The translations under genes were made by a program, and so were the position numbers. This document shows positions 12,236 through 22,168 of a stretch of 64,000 nt of DNA, in pieces. Origin of the DNA: Trichobilharzia regenti (Eukaryota > Platyhelminthes > Trematoda > Strigeidida > Schistosomatidae); assembly GCA_944472135.2 (NCBI GenBank), contig OX235270.1, positions 118,063,842-118,127,841 on the forward strand, given 5' to 3'. Each line of letters starts with the position of its first letter. Position 1 is the first letter of the stretch. The notes under the pieces were generated by a model, which was given only the letters and a program-made list of their open reading frames with translations, was not told the DNA's origin and searched no databases.

Positions 12236-12359
12236 TTCTATAGAATCTAAACTAAACAAACACAATGATGCTTAGCGTACTTCAAAGGATAAAATTATCT
12301 CAGTTAACAACTACTTTCTAAATAACAGACAAAATGTACTCATCAGTCGTCGTGAGCTT

Positions 12360-12600
12360 GTGGCCTAACGGCAGTGAGTTTAACTACTAATCAGAAGGCT
12401 GCGTATTTCATTCATGTAGGGCTCTACGTCTTATACTTCGCTGCTTCACTGGTAGGTTGCTTGTTAACCGCACACGGGTCCAGGCTCGATTCCCTGCTGA
12501 CATAGTCATACCAGTCAGTGGGAAACCCGTAAAAGAGGAAAGGTCGGGCTTGACACTTGCAATGAAAAGCCTTTTGTGTAGATAACATACAAAACAATAC
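12360..12600 (+). mobile_element. tRNA-like SINE fragment
   Basis: Around 12445-12505 a tRNA-like stretch ends in a B-box-like GGCTCGATTCC. It is followed by a body with GTCATACCAGTCAGTGGG and then AT-rich DNA. No partner copy is seen in the window, so the call rests on the pol III-like box alone. Confidence 0.35.
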
Positions 12601-12604
12601 AAAG

Positions 12605-13450
12605 ATGTCTAGATACTTTGAAAAAAGTTATGTGTGGAAGGCTAGAAATTTGTGAGTTGCATAATAATGTGGTGATGAGTACACCTCAGTTAACGGATAT
12701 AACAACAAAAATAAACAAACGTTTTCAAACCATTGGACTATTAGATTAATCACTTTTATTCGAAAGCTAATGTTATTCCTCCTTTCATAGTAAGACACAA
12801 ATGTATATGCAGTGTTCTTGAAAAGTAGAGACAAGTTTCTCAAATTGCCAATGATACAGCTGTCTACAGATGACATGTTATTGTAGAGCTTTGTAAGTCA
12901 TTTTAAAGTAGATGACAGAGGGTACGCATATCCAGAGACAACAGTATGCACGAGAATGCCACTGTTGATATCCCTACTGTATTCATTAGTAAATCAAGCT
13001 GATTAGTACTTGAAGGTGTTGATGGAAGCAGCGCTGATTACCACTAACAATTAAGGAATGTTGTCTTATTCACGGTTGTGCTTTCATTGTCTTTTTGAAT
13101 GTCCTTAGAGCTTTCTTCTCTCTATTCTACACATGGTATCATTTATTCATACGAGTCCAATGTTACCGGTGACTCGTAGTTCAACAATTCCTTGGAAATT
13201 TGGTAAATGATATTCTATCTTCACGGATTTTAGGTTCCCTTTTGATGTTTTGCGGAAATTCGTCTCTTAAGATAGTGAATGTAATGCTTGGTAATCTAAT
13301 TTGATCTCTGAATCTTCACATTGAAACTGGCTAACAAAATGAGCACTATATAACTTTTTATAAAAGTTTCTATTGCTCCAACTAGTAATCAGTAATAATA
13401 TATGTGTAAAATTTGGGCACTGTGGTAGTAAGTAATTACATATTAGTTTG
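12605..13450. other. Non-coding AT-rich stretch
   Basis: No gene recognised. Small open frames are unsupported. Confidence 0.45.
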
Positions 13451-13464
13451 TTTATTAGATGTAT

Positions 13465-13545
13465 CACACAGTAAAACAGTATTATTTACTAGATGACGTT
13501 TTGAACAAAATTTATTGTTCATAACCATATCAATTATAATCACAC
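13465..13545 (-). repeat. Terminal repeat-like sequence of the 13.5 kb PLE
   Basis: A diverged match to the segments at 3075-3185 and 39728-39790, with a shared ATAACCATATCA-like phrase. It lies directly after the endonuclease end. Confidence 0.45.
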
Positions 13546-13948
13546 GACTTCGAAACTTTCGTTTTATAGTTTCCTTTGTCCTCTCCTATTTGTCGTATGG
13601 GCAGTAGAATTTTCCAGATATCAGGGACAGGTGATGATCCATTCCTATTACATGTATTTGCAGTTGATTCGATAAACAAGGCTTCTTTTATCAATCTCTC
13701 CCTATACCCTGTGACATAATATTTTAAAACTGTAATCCCATCCCATCCTATTGTATGGTTGTGTGTAACTGCATGTAGTGCTATAGCTGAACTATCCTCT
13801 GGATTTTTTATCTTATTTGGGTCAACCAATCTAGATTTTGCTAAGTTTTAATGTTCGGCTAGTCTGACTGCCCCTGTTCTACTAGTTTGGCCTATGTATT
13901 TGACCCGACAATCATTCCAGCAGGATATTAGATAAATTAAATTGTTTT
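13530..13948 (-). pseudogene. GIY-YIG endonuclease domain of the 13.5 kb PLE, frameshifted
   Basis: In a different frame from the RT, the minus strand reads NNLIYLISCWNDCRVKYIGQ, then TSRTGAVRLAEH, a stop, and NLAKSRLVDPNKIKNPEDSS. It continues to the SSAIALHAVTHNHTIGW segment, then RERLIKEALFIES and PDIWKILLP. IYLISC plus YIGQTSR are the two halves of the GIY-YIG signature, and the later E in KEALFIE fits the metal-binding Glu. The frame is broken twice (RT-to-endonuclease shift, stop after AEH). It normally nicks DNA to prime reverse transcription. Confidence 0.8.
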
Positions 13949-13950
13949 GT

Positions 13951-15144
13951 TTAAAAGGCTCCACGGGATTGATCCTTCAACTGACAAAGCTTGTTTTTAA
14001 TTGAGTTTGTGGGTTTGAATGCCACCTTTATTCTTGCCTTGTTAAAAATTCTGCGTAAGGCTTCCGAGGTTCCTTCCTTGTATGGAATTACTGTTGATGA
14101 TTTAGCTTCCTTATTGTTGGTGTCGTCATTAATGTTATTATTATTATTACTATAATTATTATCACTATTACTAATATTACTATCGTTACTATCGTTATTT
14201 ATTTTATTTTTACATTTACTTACATATTTCTTGACTAATTTATCAGGGTAATTATTAAGTTTCAAGGCTTCTTTTATGTGTATCACTTCCTGTCTTAGAT
14301 TTTCCTTGGTACTACTTAGCTTTTGTGCTCTGTCATTTAAACATTTCACTAATCCTATTTTTACTGACATAGGATGGGATGATCGGAAGTCTAAATATCT
14401 GTTTGAATGTGTGGGTTTTCTGTAAATACAAGCGTTTAACTTCTCATCTTCTTTCGTTTTTACGTAGCAATCTAACATTGGAAGCTCCCCTTCCTGACTT
14501 TCCAATTCATAAGTGAATTGAATTGTTTCTACCTTCGAGTTGATGTGTTTGAAAAATCTATCTATATCTTGTGTTCTGAATACAGTGAATGTGTCATCTA
14601 CATATCTCCACCATACTTTTGGGGTGAGAGTAAACGTTTCAGTCGCTATGTTTTCCCACCTACCTATGAATATATCTGATACAACCGGGGATATGGGTGA
14701 TCTCATGTTAACTCCCTCAGTTTGTTTGTATATTTTCCCTTGGAATTTAAATACTGTAGAAGTCAGGCAAAGCTGCACTCCCAGCATTATGTCCTCAAGT
14801 GGCACTTTTGTCCTAAGTTTGAGTTCTTCGTCAGAAATGAGTTCGTTTCTGACCGCCTCTATAGCCATATTTATTGGTATACGTGTATATAAACTGACAA
14901 TGTCAAAACTAACCATTTTTTCTTCATTATCTAATTTTAAATTATCTAATCTGTGTTTTAGTTCATAAGAATTAGTCAGCCTAGATTTCGAGTAACATCT
15001 TAGCGGATTTAATACGATGGCTAAATATTTAGATAATTCAGAAGTAGGTGAGTTTCTGAAATCAATTATAGGTCTAATAGGATATCCTCGCTTATGAACT
15101 TTAACAACACCATACATCCTACTGGGGTTATTAGTTTTGGGCAT
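13951..15144 (-). CDS. Penelope-like reverse transcriptase, partial
   Basis: A 397-codon frame. RT blocks in order: RMYGVVKVHK (9-18), RPIIDF (24-29), FDIVSLYTRIP (80-90, motif A), QTEGVNMRSPISP (141-153, motif B), WWRYVDDTFTVF (179-190, catalytic YVDD), then ACIYRKPTHSNRYLDF with the PLE-typical K-P-T-H. Motif B normally reads MGSP; here it is MRSP, a change likely to hurt activity. Residues about 310-350 form an Asn/Asp/Ser-rich linker encoded by an ATT-type microsatellite. The frame ends at TAA directly before the endonuclease because of a frameshift. The N-terminal part usual in PLE polyproteins is missing or unreadable upstream of 15144; the first Met is only the first one available. It would copy element RNA at nicked DNA ends. 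Confidence 0.85.
   Translation of the reverse strand: MPKTNNPSRMYGVVKVHKRGYPIRPIIDFRNSPTSELSKYLAIVLNPLRCYSKSRLTNSYELKHRLDNLKLDNEEKMVSFDIVSLYTRIPINMAIEAVRNELISDEELKLRTKVPLEDIMLGVQLCLTSTVFKFQGKIYKQTEGVNMRSPISPVVSDIFIGRWENIATETFTLTPKVWWRYVDDTFTVFRTQDIDRFFKHINSKVETIQFTYELESQEGELPMLDCYVKTKEDEKLNACIYRKPTHSNRYLDFRSSHPMSVKIGLVKCLNDRAQKLSSTKENLRQEVIHIKEALKLNNYPDKLVKKYVSKCKNKINNDSNDSNISNSDNNYSNNNNNINDDTNNKEAKSSTVIPYKEGTSEALRRIFNKARIKVAFKPTNSIKNKLCQLKDQSRGAF
14133..14215. repeat. ATT-rich microsatellite inside a coding frame
   Basis: Imperfect ATT/ATC/ACT trinucleotide run. On the minus strand it encodes an Asn/Asp/Ser-rich linker between the PLE RT and endonuclease. Confidence 0.8.
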
Positions 15145-15204
15145 TAAATTAAACCACTTAGTAGTAATCGATAAAACTCACTGGTTGATATTAGAGTATG
15201 TCTT

Positions 15205-15780
15205 CGGAACAGAGCGAGTGAGAGGTACTGCTAATAATAATAATTAAGAAAAAACTTTAATATGCGATTAGATCGTGTACAGCAACACAAGTAAAGTGTA
15301 GTCGGTCGGTGTCCATCAAAACTGTGAAATCTGATTGGTTGTTTATCGGACTAACAGACAGATGGTTAATATTTGTATTATTTTAATTCTGATTGATAGT
15401 CTATGGGAATAGACTATGATTGAACATAACACAACCACAATACGTTGGTATCATAACCACTATATCCGATGTCTTTATTTAACCTGACCAAGTTTACCTT
15501 TAATTTTATTATGTCTACATCGATTCGATAAAAGATAACGAATAAATGAAGCATGAATCTTCAATCATCGATCAAGTGTTTACTTTGTGACGTCTCTAGT
15601 TATTTAAAGTAATAATTATTTATTCTATGAGAAAAGAGAATAAAGCGTAATTAGAGGAATGTTAACTTTATGTTTGTAGTGAGGACATAAAGTAAACTAC
15701 AAAAGAAGCAACATTAAAAGATACAGTGATGTGGGCATACATGCGTACCGATTCAAAGGGAAATATAATGCAAGGTAGAT
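15205..15780. other. Non-coding AT-rich stretch
   Basis: No gene recognised. The 5' part of the PLE may extend into this stretch in unrecognisable form. Confidence 0.4.
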
Positions 15781-15900
15781 TTATTCATGAACTGACATCA
15801 GTTAGGGAATCAATGAAAAAATCGATGCAGCACCAAACAGCCGTTTCGTCCAACCTTGGGGTTTCTCAGCTGAGTATGATCTCACCATGAGTAAGTTCAT
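15780..15900 (-). ncRNA. Diverged family B hammerhead and element end
   Basis: The plus strand begins GAACTGACATCAGTTAGGGA, the same end phrase as at 16738. It then carries a diverged hammerhead on the minus strand: CTGAGAA in place of CTGAAGA, a stem II of different sequence, GGACGAAAC, and stem III GGCTGT. It is an old copy of the end of a family B element. Confidence 0.5.
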
Positions 15901-16185
15901 TGACTACTTACATACCATTTTGGAATCCAGTTGCCTGGGAATTCCACCATTTTGTTATTTATATGCACTTTTATCATTCAATATCTATCTCATCATATGA
16001 CTTTGAGGACACCATCGATCATCACTTCTCATGATAACTACGGGCTCTGCTTTATTTCATGATATAATCAACACAGAAATCAGTCAAATTCCTACAAGTG
16101 AAAACTTGAAAAAATAGATTCTCTTTGTGTTACTAATGGAAACAGATTAACAACATTTAGGAATGACGGTGATCGAGTAAATAGG

Positions 16186-16689
16186 TTGAGAAGGTACGCA
16201 CTAATGAGTTGTAGTCAAAGAGAAAAAGCTCATAATGATTGTCTATCTATTGAGTTAATGAAGCCATATAGGAACATTCTTTGCAGCAACGCTAAGAATA
16301 GTGCTTTTCATTCGTCTGCTGACCTGCAGAAGTCTAAAGGACAAACCACTTCTATGTACATATATCAATTCACCTGCTGCTGTGGAGTAAGGTATATCGG
16401 TCGTTCAATGCGCATTCTGTCCAAGAGGATTCAAGAACACTATCTAATACGGTCGCGAAAAGGCAATAGTGGTGCTATAAGGAATGCGATAATTAAACAA
16501 CTGATTAACATTGATCATTCCATTTCGACAAACGCCTCTTTTAAAGTGATCTACAGAGTCAAGAATAACCTACCAAGGGCAATGTGGTTTCGTCTTCTTT
16601 GTATCGCTGAAGCTCTAGCCATTCACAAAGAAAAACCGGAGCTGTGCATACAAAAGGGAATTACTCAACCACTTCTACTATCATGGTAA
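16186..16689 (+). CDS. Penelope-like GIY-YIG endonuclease C-terminus
   Basis: A 167-codon frame without internal stops. SMYIYQFTCCCGVRYIGRS (residues 56-74) is the GIY-YIG signature, followed by RIQEHY (81-86) with the PLE-typical R..EH. The second half (SFKVIYRVKNNLPRAMWFRL, then CIAEALAIHKEKPELCIQK) and the terminal LLSW match the fragment at 52754-52945. Upstream Met choice is arbitrary, since the RT domain that should precede it is absent. This is a 5'-truncated insertion whose remaining domain happens to be open. On its own it could not retrotranspose. Confidence 0.75.
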   Translation: MRRYALMSCSQREKAHNDCLSIELMKPYRNILCSNAKNSAFHSSADLQKSKGQTTSMYIYQFTCCCGVRYIGRSMRILSKRIQEHYLIRSRKGNSGAIRNAIIKQLINIDHSISTNASFKVIYRVKNNLPRAMWFRLLCIAEALAIHKEKPELCIQKGITQPLLLSW

Positions 16690-16777
16690 CAATTTTGTCG
16701 GTTTCTGATGACTTAATTTTATTTCAGGATTTCATCATGAGCTGACATCAGTTAGAGAACCATAGGAAAACCTGGGA

Positions 16778-16823
16778 GTACTGGACAGCTGTTTCGTCCT
16801 AGTTTGTGACTCTTCAGCAGTAC
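16778..16823 (-). ncRNA. Hammerhead ribozyme, near-consensus
   Basis: Minus strand: stem I GTACTG, core CTGAAGA, stem II GTCA/loop CAAACTA/GGAC (one mismatch), core GAAA, loopless palindromic stem III CAGCTG, cleavage TC, stem I CAGTAC. It differs from the clean copy at 22861-22906 only in stem II. Confidence 0.75.
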
Positions 16824-16824
16824 G

Positions 16825-16901
16825 TACCCACCGGGATTCGAACCCAGGACCTTCTGGTTACAAGGATAGCGAGCTCATAGACCATTGAGCCACTGGGACC
16901 C
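16825..16901 (-). repeat. tRNA-like pol III promoter head of family B
   Basis: The minus strand has A-box-like TGGCTCAATGG and B-box GGTTCGAATCC with tRNA spacing, and a TTGTAACC anticodon-loop-like stretch. It sits directly upstream of the hammerhead. It is a SINE promoter and not a functional tRNA gene. Confidence 0.7.
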
Positions 16902-17002
16902 GATCCAATGGTCCTTGAATTCTGATTTTCGCCAATTCACGACATAGCGCGACCGCTAGCCTTGTAACCGGAAGGTCCTGGGTTCGAACATTGGTGGTGG
17001 GT

Positions 17003-17044
17003 GCGTACCGAGTCCCAAACTAGGACGAAGCAGCTGTCCTGTAC
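17003..17044 (+). ncRNA. Hammerhead remnant, opposite arm
   Basis: Plus strand: GTAC, then a deletion in the CTGAAGA core leaving CGA, stem II GTCC/CAAACTA/GGAC, GAAG instead of GAAA, stem III CAGCTG, TC, TGTAC. Core losses make it inactive. Confidence 0.6.
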
Positions 17045-17284
17045 CCCCAGGTTTTCCAATGGTTCTCTAACTAATGTCAGCTCATGATGAAATCCTGTAC
17101 CCAACAAGTGAATATTATTTTTATTAAATGCTTTCTGTCTTTCGCATTGTTTATTCTGTTGTTTATGTAAGTGGTGTGAGGAAAAACAAACAGCAAGTAT
17201 ATTAATATAACCGCCAGATAATTTAAACGTGTGTGATGACTGTCAATGAAGAGTGGACTATGCTGTTTATTATTATTACCGTTA

Positions 17285-17815
17285 TATACTATTATTTCCT
17301 TTAATTCCTAGAGGAACATAGGGCTTCAGCTGCCCGTCTCCATTGCATTCGGTTCTCTCCTAAAGTTTTCACCTGGCTCCAGGTCTGCCCACATGCTTTC
17401 AGTTCCTCTTCACACAACCTCTTCCAAGTCATCCCACCCCTGGACGACCAATTCACCGCTTCCCTTTTGGGTTCCACTCGAGCAATGGTTTGTCTAATGA
17501 TGTCACTTGATGGTTTCCTCAGAGTATGGCCAATCCATCTCCATTTCTTCCTTTCTCTTCGTTGCACAATCGGTTCCTGGTTGGTTCGCTCATTGCTAGA
17601 GATTCCACCCTGTTGCTGATCTTTTCTGGCCGGCCACCTGATCTTGAGTAGTATTGAGTGAAGACAACTGTTAATGAAGGTCTGTAGTTAGTTTGAGGTG
17701 CTCTTTATGAGGCGCTTAGTCTCTTATCCGTATAGTAGCACTGACTTCATATTGGATTTGAAAATCCGGATCTTATTTTTGATTATGAGTGCTGTTGACC
17801 TCCACACAGCATAAT
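17285..17815 (-). pseudogene. RTE-clade LINE 3' fragment
   Basis: The minus-strand frame 17567-17301 gives RKKWRWIGHTLRKPSSDIIR, then TWKRLCEEELKACGQTWSQV and the RMQWRRAAEALCSSRN end. This is the intact C-terminal end that is frameshifted in the copy at 32.6 kb. Upstream sequence to about 17815 matches the FINNCLRSILKIRWP region with disruptions. Tail: AT-rich repeats near 17265. It is a 5'-truncated insertion. Confidence 0.8.
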
Positions 17816-17929
17816 ACTATTCGTTGAAGGTGAAACCAGAAGTAACAGTGAAGGTTGAATAAAACGCTTCAATTTTGTACCATCAGCATCCTTCCAACTA
17901 TGTATATGTTGGAATAACATGGCATACAT

Positions 17930-18075
17930 GGTCTTATTGATTTTATCGGACTGAAATGCTCGGTCTACATTGACATATCAGCCCCGAGTACGGATGCTTT
18001 GACAACGCTATAGGTTTAACAATAGGGTTTAAACCTCTATGGAAAAAAACTTTACTCACTAGAAATGCGTGCGCC
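17930..18075. repeat. Decayed Sm-alpha SINE
   Basis: GGACTGAAATGCTCGGTC, then CATTGACATATCAGCC and GGATGCTTTGACAAC, match the Sm-alpha leader at 6555-6625. The hammerhead part is not readable. Confidence 0.5.
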
Positions 18076-18079
18076 ATTT

Positions 18080-18535
18080 AGCTGATAATTACCAAGTAAG
18101 ACAAAATGACGCGAGCTCTGGATTTCATTAAAATCAAAATATTGTTGTTTTTATTCACAAGATAACTGCATACTTTGATAAACAGAGATGCATGATGAAG
18201 GATTCTGATGAAATGAAATGGATGCGTTTTATTCTATTTCAATTTTCAGCGTTGTTCTAGTGGTTTGATGTGTGATACTGATAAGACTTATACGTAGTGT
18301 ATAAAGAGATGTTCATCAGCATAAAAATATCAAATAGCAGATAGACAGATTTGACGTCACAGAAAGCAAGTGTTTTGCAAGCGTTGCTGCAAAACATGGA
18401 AGAAATGAAAACAAGATAAAGGAACACAGTACAAAGGGCAGAAGTAGTACAGCACGGAATATCTGTGCAAATGACGATTTTCAAATGAGGTGTAAGCGAT
18501 TTCACTATATAGGGTTGCTAAATTCTAAATGACTG
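18080..18535. other. Non-coding stretch
   Basis: No gene recognised. Confidence 0.4.
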
Positions 18536-18539
18536 ACAG

Positions 18540-18990
18540 ACTGAGTGGTTTCAACAGAGAACTTTGCACAGATGTGCAGTAGTTCGAGTTGCCACACTCC
18601 ATGTAGCACACAGAGCAAGAGAAGAGAGTAAAGTGAGGTTCAAAAGAGAGATAATAAACAGAAATATGAGGCAAAAAGAATAGTAATATGGAAGAACAGT
18701 TGGATTTTATTGGGTATGATAAATCACAAATAGTGAATGCATATTTGCCATCAGGGAGAATGATTTTGAGCTATAGCAACATTAATTGTCTCCAGCTTTC
18801 ATTGGTTCTTACCATCCCGAGGACATCAACTAAGAAGTCTACACCTTCCTACGTGGCTTAAACTAATTGTTGTGGATTTCACTGGCTGATACCATGTTTA
18901 GGTTTGACCACCACTAGCTGTTTTCCAACCTGATACTATGTCAGTCAGCTAGTATTGCCCCGTCTAGGAAGCCAATGACCAGGAATACGT
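18540..18990 (-). pseudogene. Decayed LINE 3' region
   Basis: GAACTTTGCACAGATGTGCAG and GTTCGAGTTGCCACACTCC match the element ends at 50880-50960 and 61615-61680. The part at 18870-18980 matches 51150-51260, where the minus strand codes the [15 protein letters not shown] stretch of an RT C-terminus. Frames are destroyed here. Confidence 0.55.
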
Positions 18991-19329
18991 AAACATGAGT
19001 AAATAAAAGTTCCTTTACGAAGTCTCTTGTCTTCTACCGTTTCAGTGGTAGTTTTTCAACAATACACATTGTTTCTTTCTTAAAATACCTCGTAAACCTC
19101 AAGTCTTCATGTTATTTTGTATGAGGCTTTTATTTTTAAACATGATAAATTGTCGACCATTCATATTTTACACGGGCAATACCAGTGGTCAGTAAGATAC
19201 AATTCGATGAAAATTTTGTAAACAGAACTCTCAACCTGAATTCGTTTCATTAGGTAATTTTGGACTCAGACAAATCCTTTACAAAGTCACTTCCTCACTG
19301 AACGATTGAATCTGTCTCCTATCATTTGT

Positions 19330-19560
19330 GGAAGGGAGGTTCAGTCGTATATTGCCTGACAGCCATGAAAGTCGGTAAGGTTCTATTCCCCTCCAAAGTC
19401 CTCCTAAATCTCTCTCAGCCTACTAGCCAGTGGTGAACCTAGTAAAGAGGGGAGGCTGGTTGTGAGGCTAGCAACTCCACCGCGTAAAAACAACGTGATC
19501 GAGACCATAAATCCAATGCCTTAAACATGAACCTTAATGTTCCACTTCTAACGCAAGGAA
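19330..19560 (+). mobile_element. Family D SINE with RTE-like ends
   Basis: Body phrase GGCTAGCAACTCCACC and the tail AATGTTCCACTTCTAACG match other family D copies (36.5, 50.4, 59.3 kb). The tRNA-like head is decayed. It abuts the 3' end of the RTE at 19562, giving a tail-to-tail junction. Confidence 0.55.
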
Positions 19561-19591
19561 TTTATTTTATTTATTATTTTTATTGCTCCCT

Positions 19592-20482
19592 TGGGTTCCC
19601 AGTGGAACATAGGACTTCAACTGCACGTCTCCATTTTCTTCTGTCTTCTGCTATACTTTTCGCCTGCATCCATGTTAGTCCATATTCTTTCAACTCCTCT
19701 TCACACGATCTCCTCCATGTCACCCTTGGACGTCCCACACGCCGCTTCCCTTTCGGGTTCCACTCGAGGGCTTGACGCGCGATGTCACCCAGCGGTCTCC
19801 TCAGCGAGTGTCCGATCCATCTCCACTTTCTCCTGCATATTTGTTGGGCGATTGGTTCTTGCTTTGTTTGTTCCCATAATTCCTTGTTGGTGATTCTTTC
19901 CGGCGCATCTGATCTTCAGTATAGAGCGAAGACAGTTGTTAATAAAGGTCTGCAGCCTTTTGGAAATATTCTTTGTGACCCACCCGCCAAGTTTCTGATC
20001 CGTATAGAAGAACTGACTGACTTTACGTTTGTATTGAAAATCCGAATTTTGTTGGTGATGCTGAGTGACGAAGATTTCCAGATTGATTTCAGGTTGATGA
20101 ATGTGTTTCTCGCCTTCCCGATTCTCGCTCGATTTGACATCCTCGTCCGCTCCTCCTGTAGTTGAGACAATGCTCCCTAGATAAGTGAATGAAGTAACCT
20201 CTTTCAAATCCCTCCCGTTGATGGTGATTGACGTTGGATGTTGCTGTTGTTGTTGTTGGTTGGTTATTTTCATAACCTCCGTCTTGTCTATGTTTACCTG
20301 GAGTCCTGTCTTTGCCGGCTGCTTCTTCGACCAGTTTGTCGGTTTTCGCTTGTAAGTCTTCGATTTGTGTGACATCAAACATAAATCATCCACGAGCGAA
20401 ATCCAGGTCTTCTAGGTTCTTCACGTCGGTCCAGGATATTCCTGTCTTCTCGTTTCCCACCACTGTCTGACGCATAATCCAG
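19592..20482 (-). pseudogene. RTE RT catalytic motif and C-terminal domain, multiply frameshifted
   Basis: After the shift at 20483 the WIMRQT and NLEDLDFA segments appear, then an insertion splits FADD so that DDLCLMSH is in another frame. Later pieces (VNIDKTEVMKITNQQQQQQ, SFTYLGSIVSTTGGADED, RLQTFINNCLRSILKIR) occur in alternating frames. Loss of a continuous FADD motif removes catalysis. Confidence 0.75.
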
Positions 20483-22168
20483 TCAGTCCACCACAATTAG
20501 GAATATCATTGGTGATAGTAAGCACCCTTGTCTGACTCCTGTGTTTACTCCAAACGCCTCGCTGAGTTTTCCGTTGTGGATCACTTGACATGTTCCGTTG
20601 TCGTACAGCTGTTGAATAAGGTTGATGAATATTTGGGGTACGCCGTAGTACTCGAGTAATTTCCAAATTACTTCACGGTCAACGCTGTCGAAGGCCTTCT
20701 CAAAGTCTATAAAGTTGAGGTAGAGGTTTGATTGCCATTCCATGCTTTGTTCTGTGATGATGATGCGTAGAGTTGCAATTTGGTCAGTACATGATTTGCC
20801 TTTCCTGAATCCAGCTTGTTCTGGTCGGAGTTCTGTCTCCAGTGCGTCCTTTAATCTCTCCAGGATGATGCGACTCAGGATTTTACTTGGCGTCGATAGG
20901 AGCATGATTCCTCGCCAGTTCTTGCAGAGTCCTAAGTCGCCCTTCTTTGGTAGTTTCACGAGGTAACCTTTCCTCCAGTCAGTAGGCACCTTTCCCTCCT
21001 TCCAGACCTTTTGCAATAATGGAGTCAGCATGTCTGCTGTAGTCTCTGGGTCCGCTTTCAGTGCTTCAGGGGGTATTCCATCTGGTCCGGCTGCTTTTCC
21101 AGCTTTCAGAAGCTTGATTGCATTCAAGACTTCAGCTCTCGTTGGAGGATTGGTGTCAACTTGCAGTTGTGTGCGCGCTGTTGTTGGTATTTCTGGACGG
21201 GTTGCAGGTGATGGTCGGTTCAAGAGTCCTTTGAAGTGATCCGCCCATTGTTTAATCTGTTTTTCTTCCTTGGTAATTGGGTTCCCTTGGCTGTCTTTTA
21301 TAGGTTTCGCTTGTGTTGATCTCTTCCCGGATAGAGATTTGGTTATCTGATATAGTGTCCTCAGGTCCCTTTTGCCTGCTGCCTTCTCAGCTTCAGTAGC
21401 TAGATTGTCGTAGAATCGTCTTTTGTCCTTCCTAGCACTCTTCTTCACTTCTTTGTCCAGTGCTTTGTAAGTTGAGCTCAGCGTCTCCTTCTCCTGTCCG
21501 TCCTTGCATTGAATCATTTTCTCTTTCACCATTCTCCTCTCTTCTATTAATTTCCAAGTGTCCGTTGAGAGCCATTCCTTGTCTTGTCTCTTCTTTCTTC
21601 CTAGAACCGTTGAACACGTTTCGTTGAGAATCGCCTTCAGAGACTTCCAATGTTCTTCCACGCATGATTCTTCAGTGATGTCGCGTAGTGTTTCCTGCTT
21701 TGCTCTGACAGTTGCAGTGAAAGTGTCTTTTGTGGTTGTGTCCTTCAGTAATTGAGTGTTGAACTTGCATTGTGGCCTATCCCCAGCTATCCTCGAGGCT
21801 TTTAGTTTCACCTTGAAAGTCCCTTGTACTAGATAGTGGTCTGAACCCACATCTGCTCCTCTCCTTGACCTTGTGTCCAGTAGGCTCCGTCTCCACTTTC
21901 TTGAAATTGAGATGAAGTCTATTTGATTCTTGGTGTTTCCATCTGGTGAAATCCATGTCGTCTTGTGTATATCCTTGTGTTTGAACACACTACCGCCAAT
22001 CACCAAATCATTGAAGGCGCAGAAGTCTGAGAAGAGTTCACCATTGTCGTTCATTTCACCGAGGGCCTCACGACCCATGGTGAGTTCTCTTCCTGTGTTG
22101 TCTCCTCCCAGCTTCGCATTCATGTCGCCCATCAGGATTTTGATATCGCCATTTGGGACGTTGTCCAT
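20483..22168 (-). pseudogene. RTE polyprotein middle: endonuclease end and reverse transcriptase
   Basis: A 561-codon open stretch. IKILMGDMNAKLGG (about residues 9-22) carries the D-x-N of the endonuclease and GADVGSDHYLV the final SDH. A basic linker follows, then RT: GKAAGPDGIPPEALK, NWRGIMLLSTPSKILSR, ELRPEQAGFRKGKSC, NFIDFEKAFDSVDR (motif A) and TGVRQGCLLSPM (motif B). It stops at IVVD because of a small duplication (CTGACTG) that shifts the frame; the true continuation, WIMRQT, lies one frame over. The starting Met is internal to the endonuclease, so the listed frame is not a complete protein. Confidence 0.85.

Larger units (their letters stand above)
13455..15200 (-). mobile_element. 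Penelope-like retroelement, 5'-truncated
   Basis: On the minus strand the element runs from an RT domain (15144 down to 13951) into a GIY-YIG endonuclease (about 13945-13530) and then terminal repeat-like sequence (13545-13465). RT followed by C-terminal GIY-YIG is diagnostic of PLEs. One frameshift separates the two domains and one stop lies in the endonuclease, so it is recently dead. Terminal sequence at 13465-13545 is shared with 3075-3185 and 39728-39790. Confidence 0.85.
16733..17100. mobile_element. Head-to-head inverted pair of family B hammerhead/tRNA SINEs
   Basis: The left half reads on the minus strand (tRNA-like 16825-16901, hammerhead 16778-16823, end phrase near 16738). The right half reads on the plus strand from mid-tRNA at about 16958 through a hammerhead remnant (17003-17044) to the mirrored end phrase. 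CATCATGAGCTGACATCAG on the left mirrors CTGATGTCAGCTCATGATG-like text on the right. A transcript would fold into a long hairpin with a hammerhead on one strand. Confidence 0.75.

Noticed and set aside
14540..14968. 142-codon plus-strand open frame
   Set aside because: Shadow of the minus-strand PLE reverse transcriptase.
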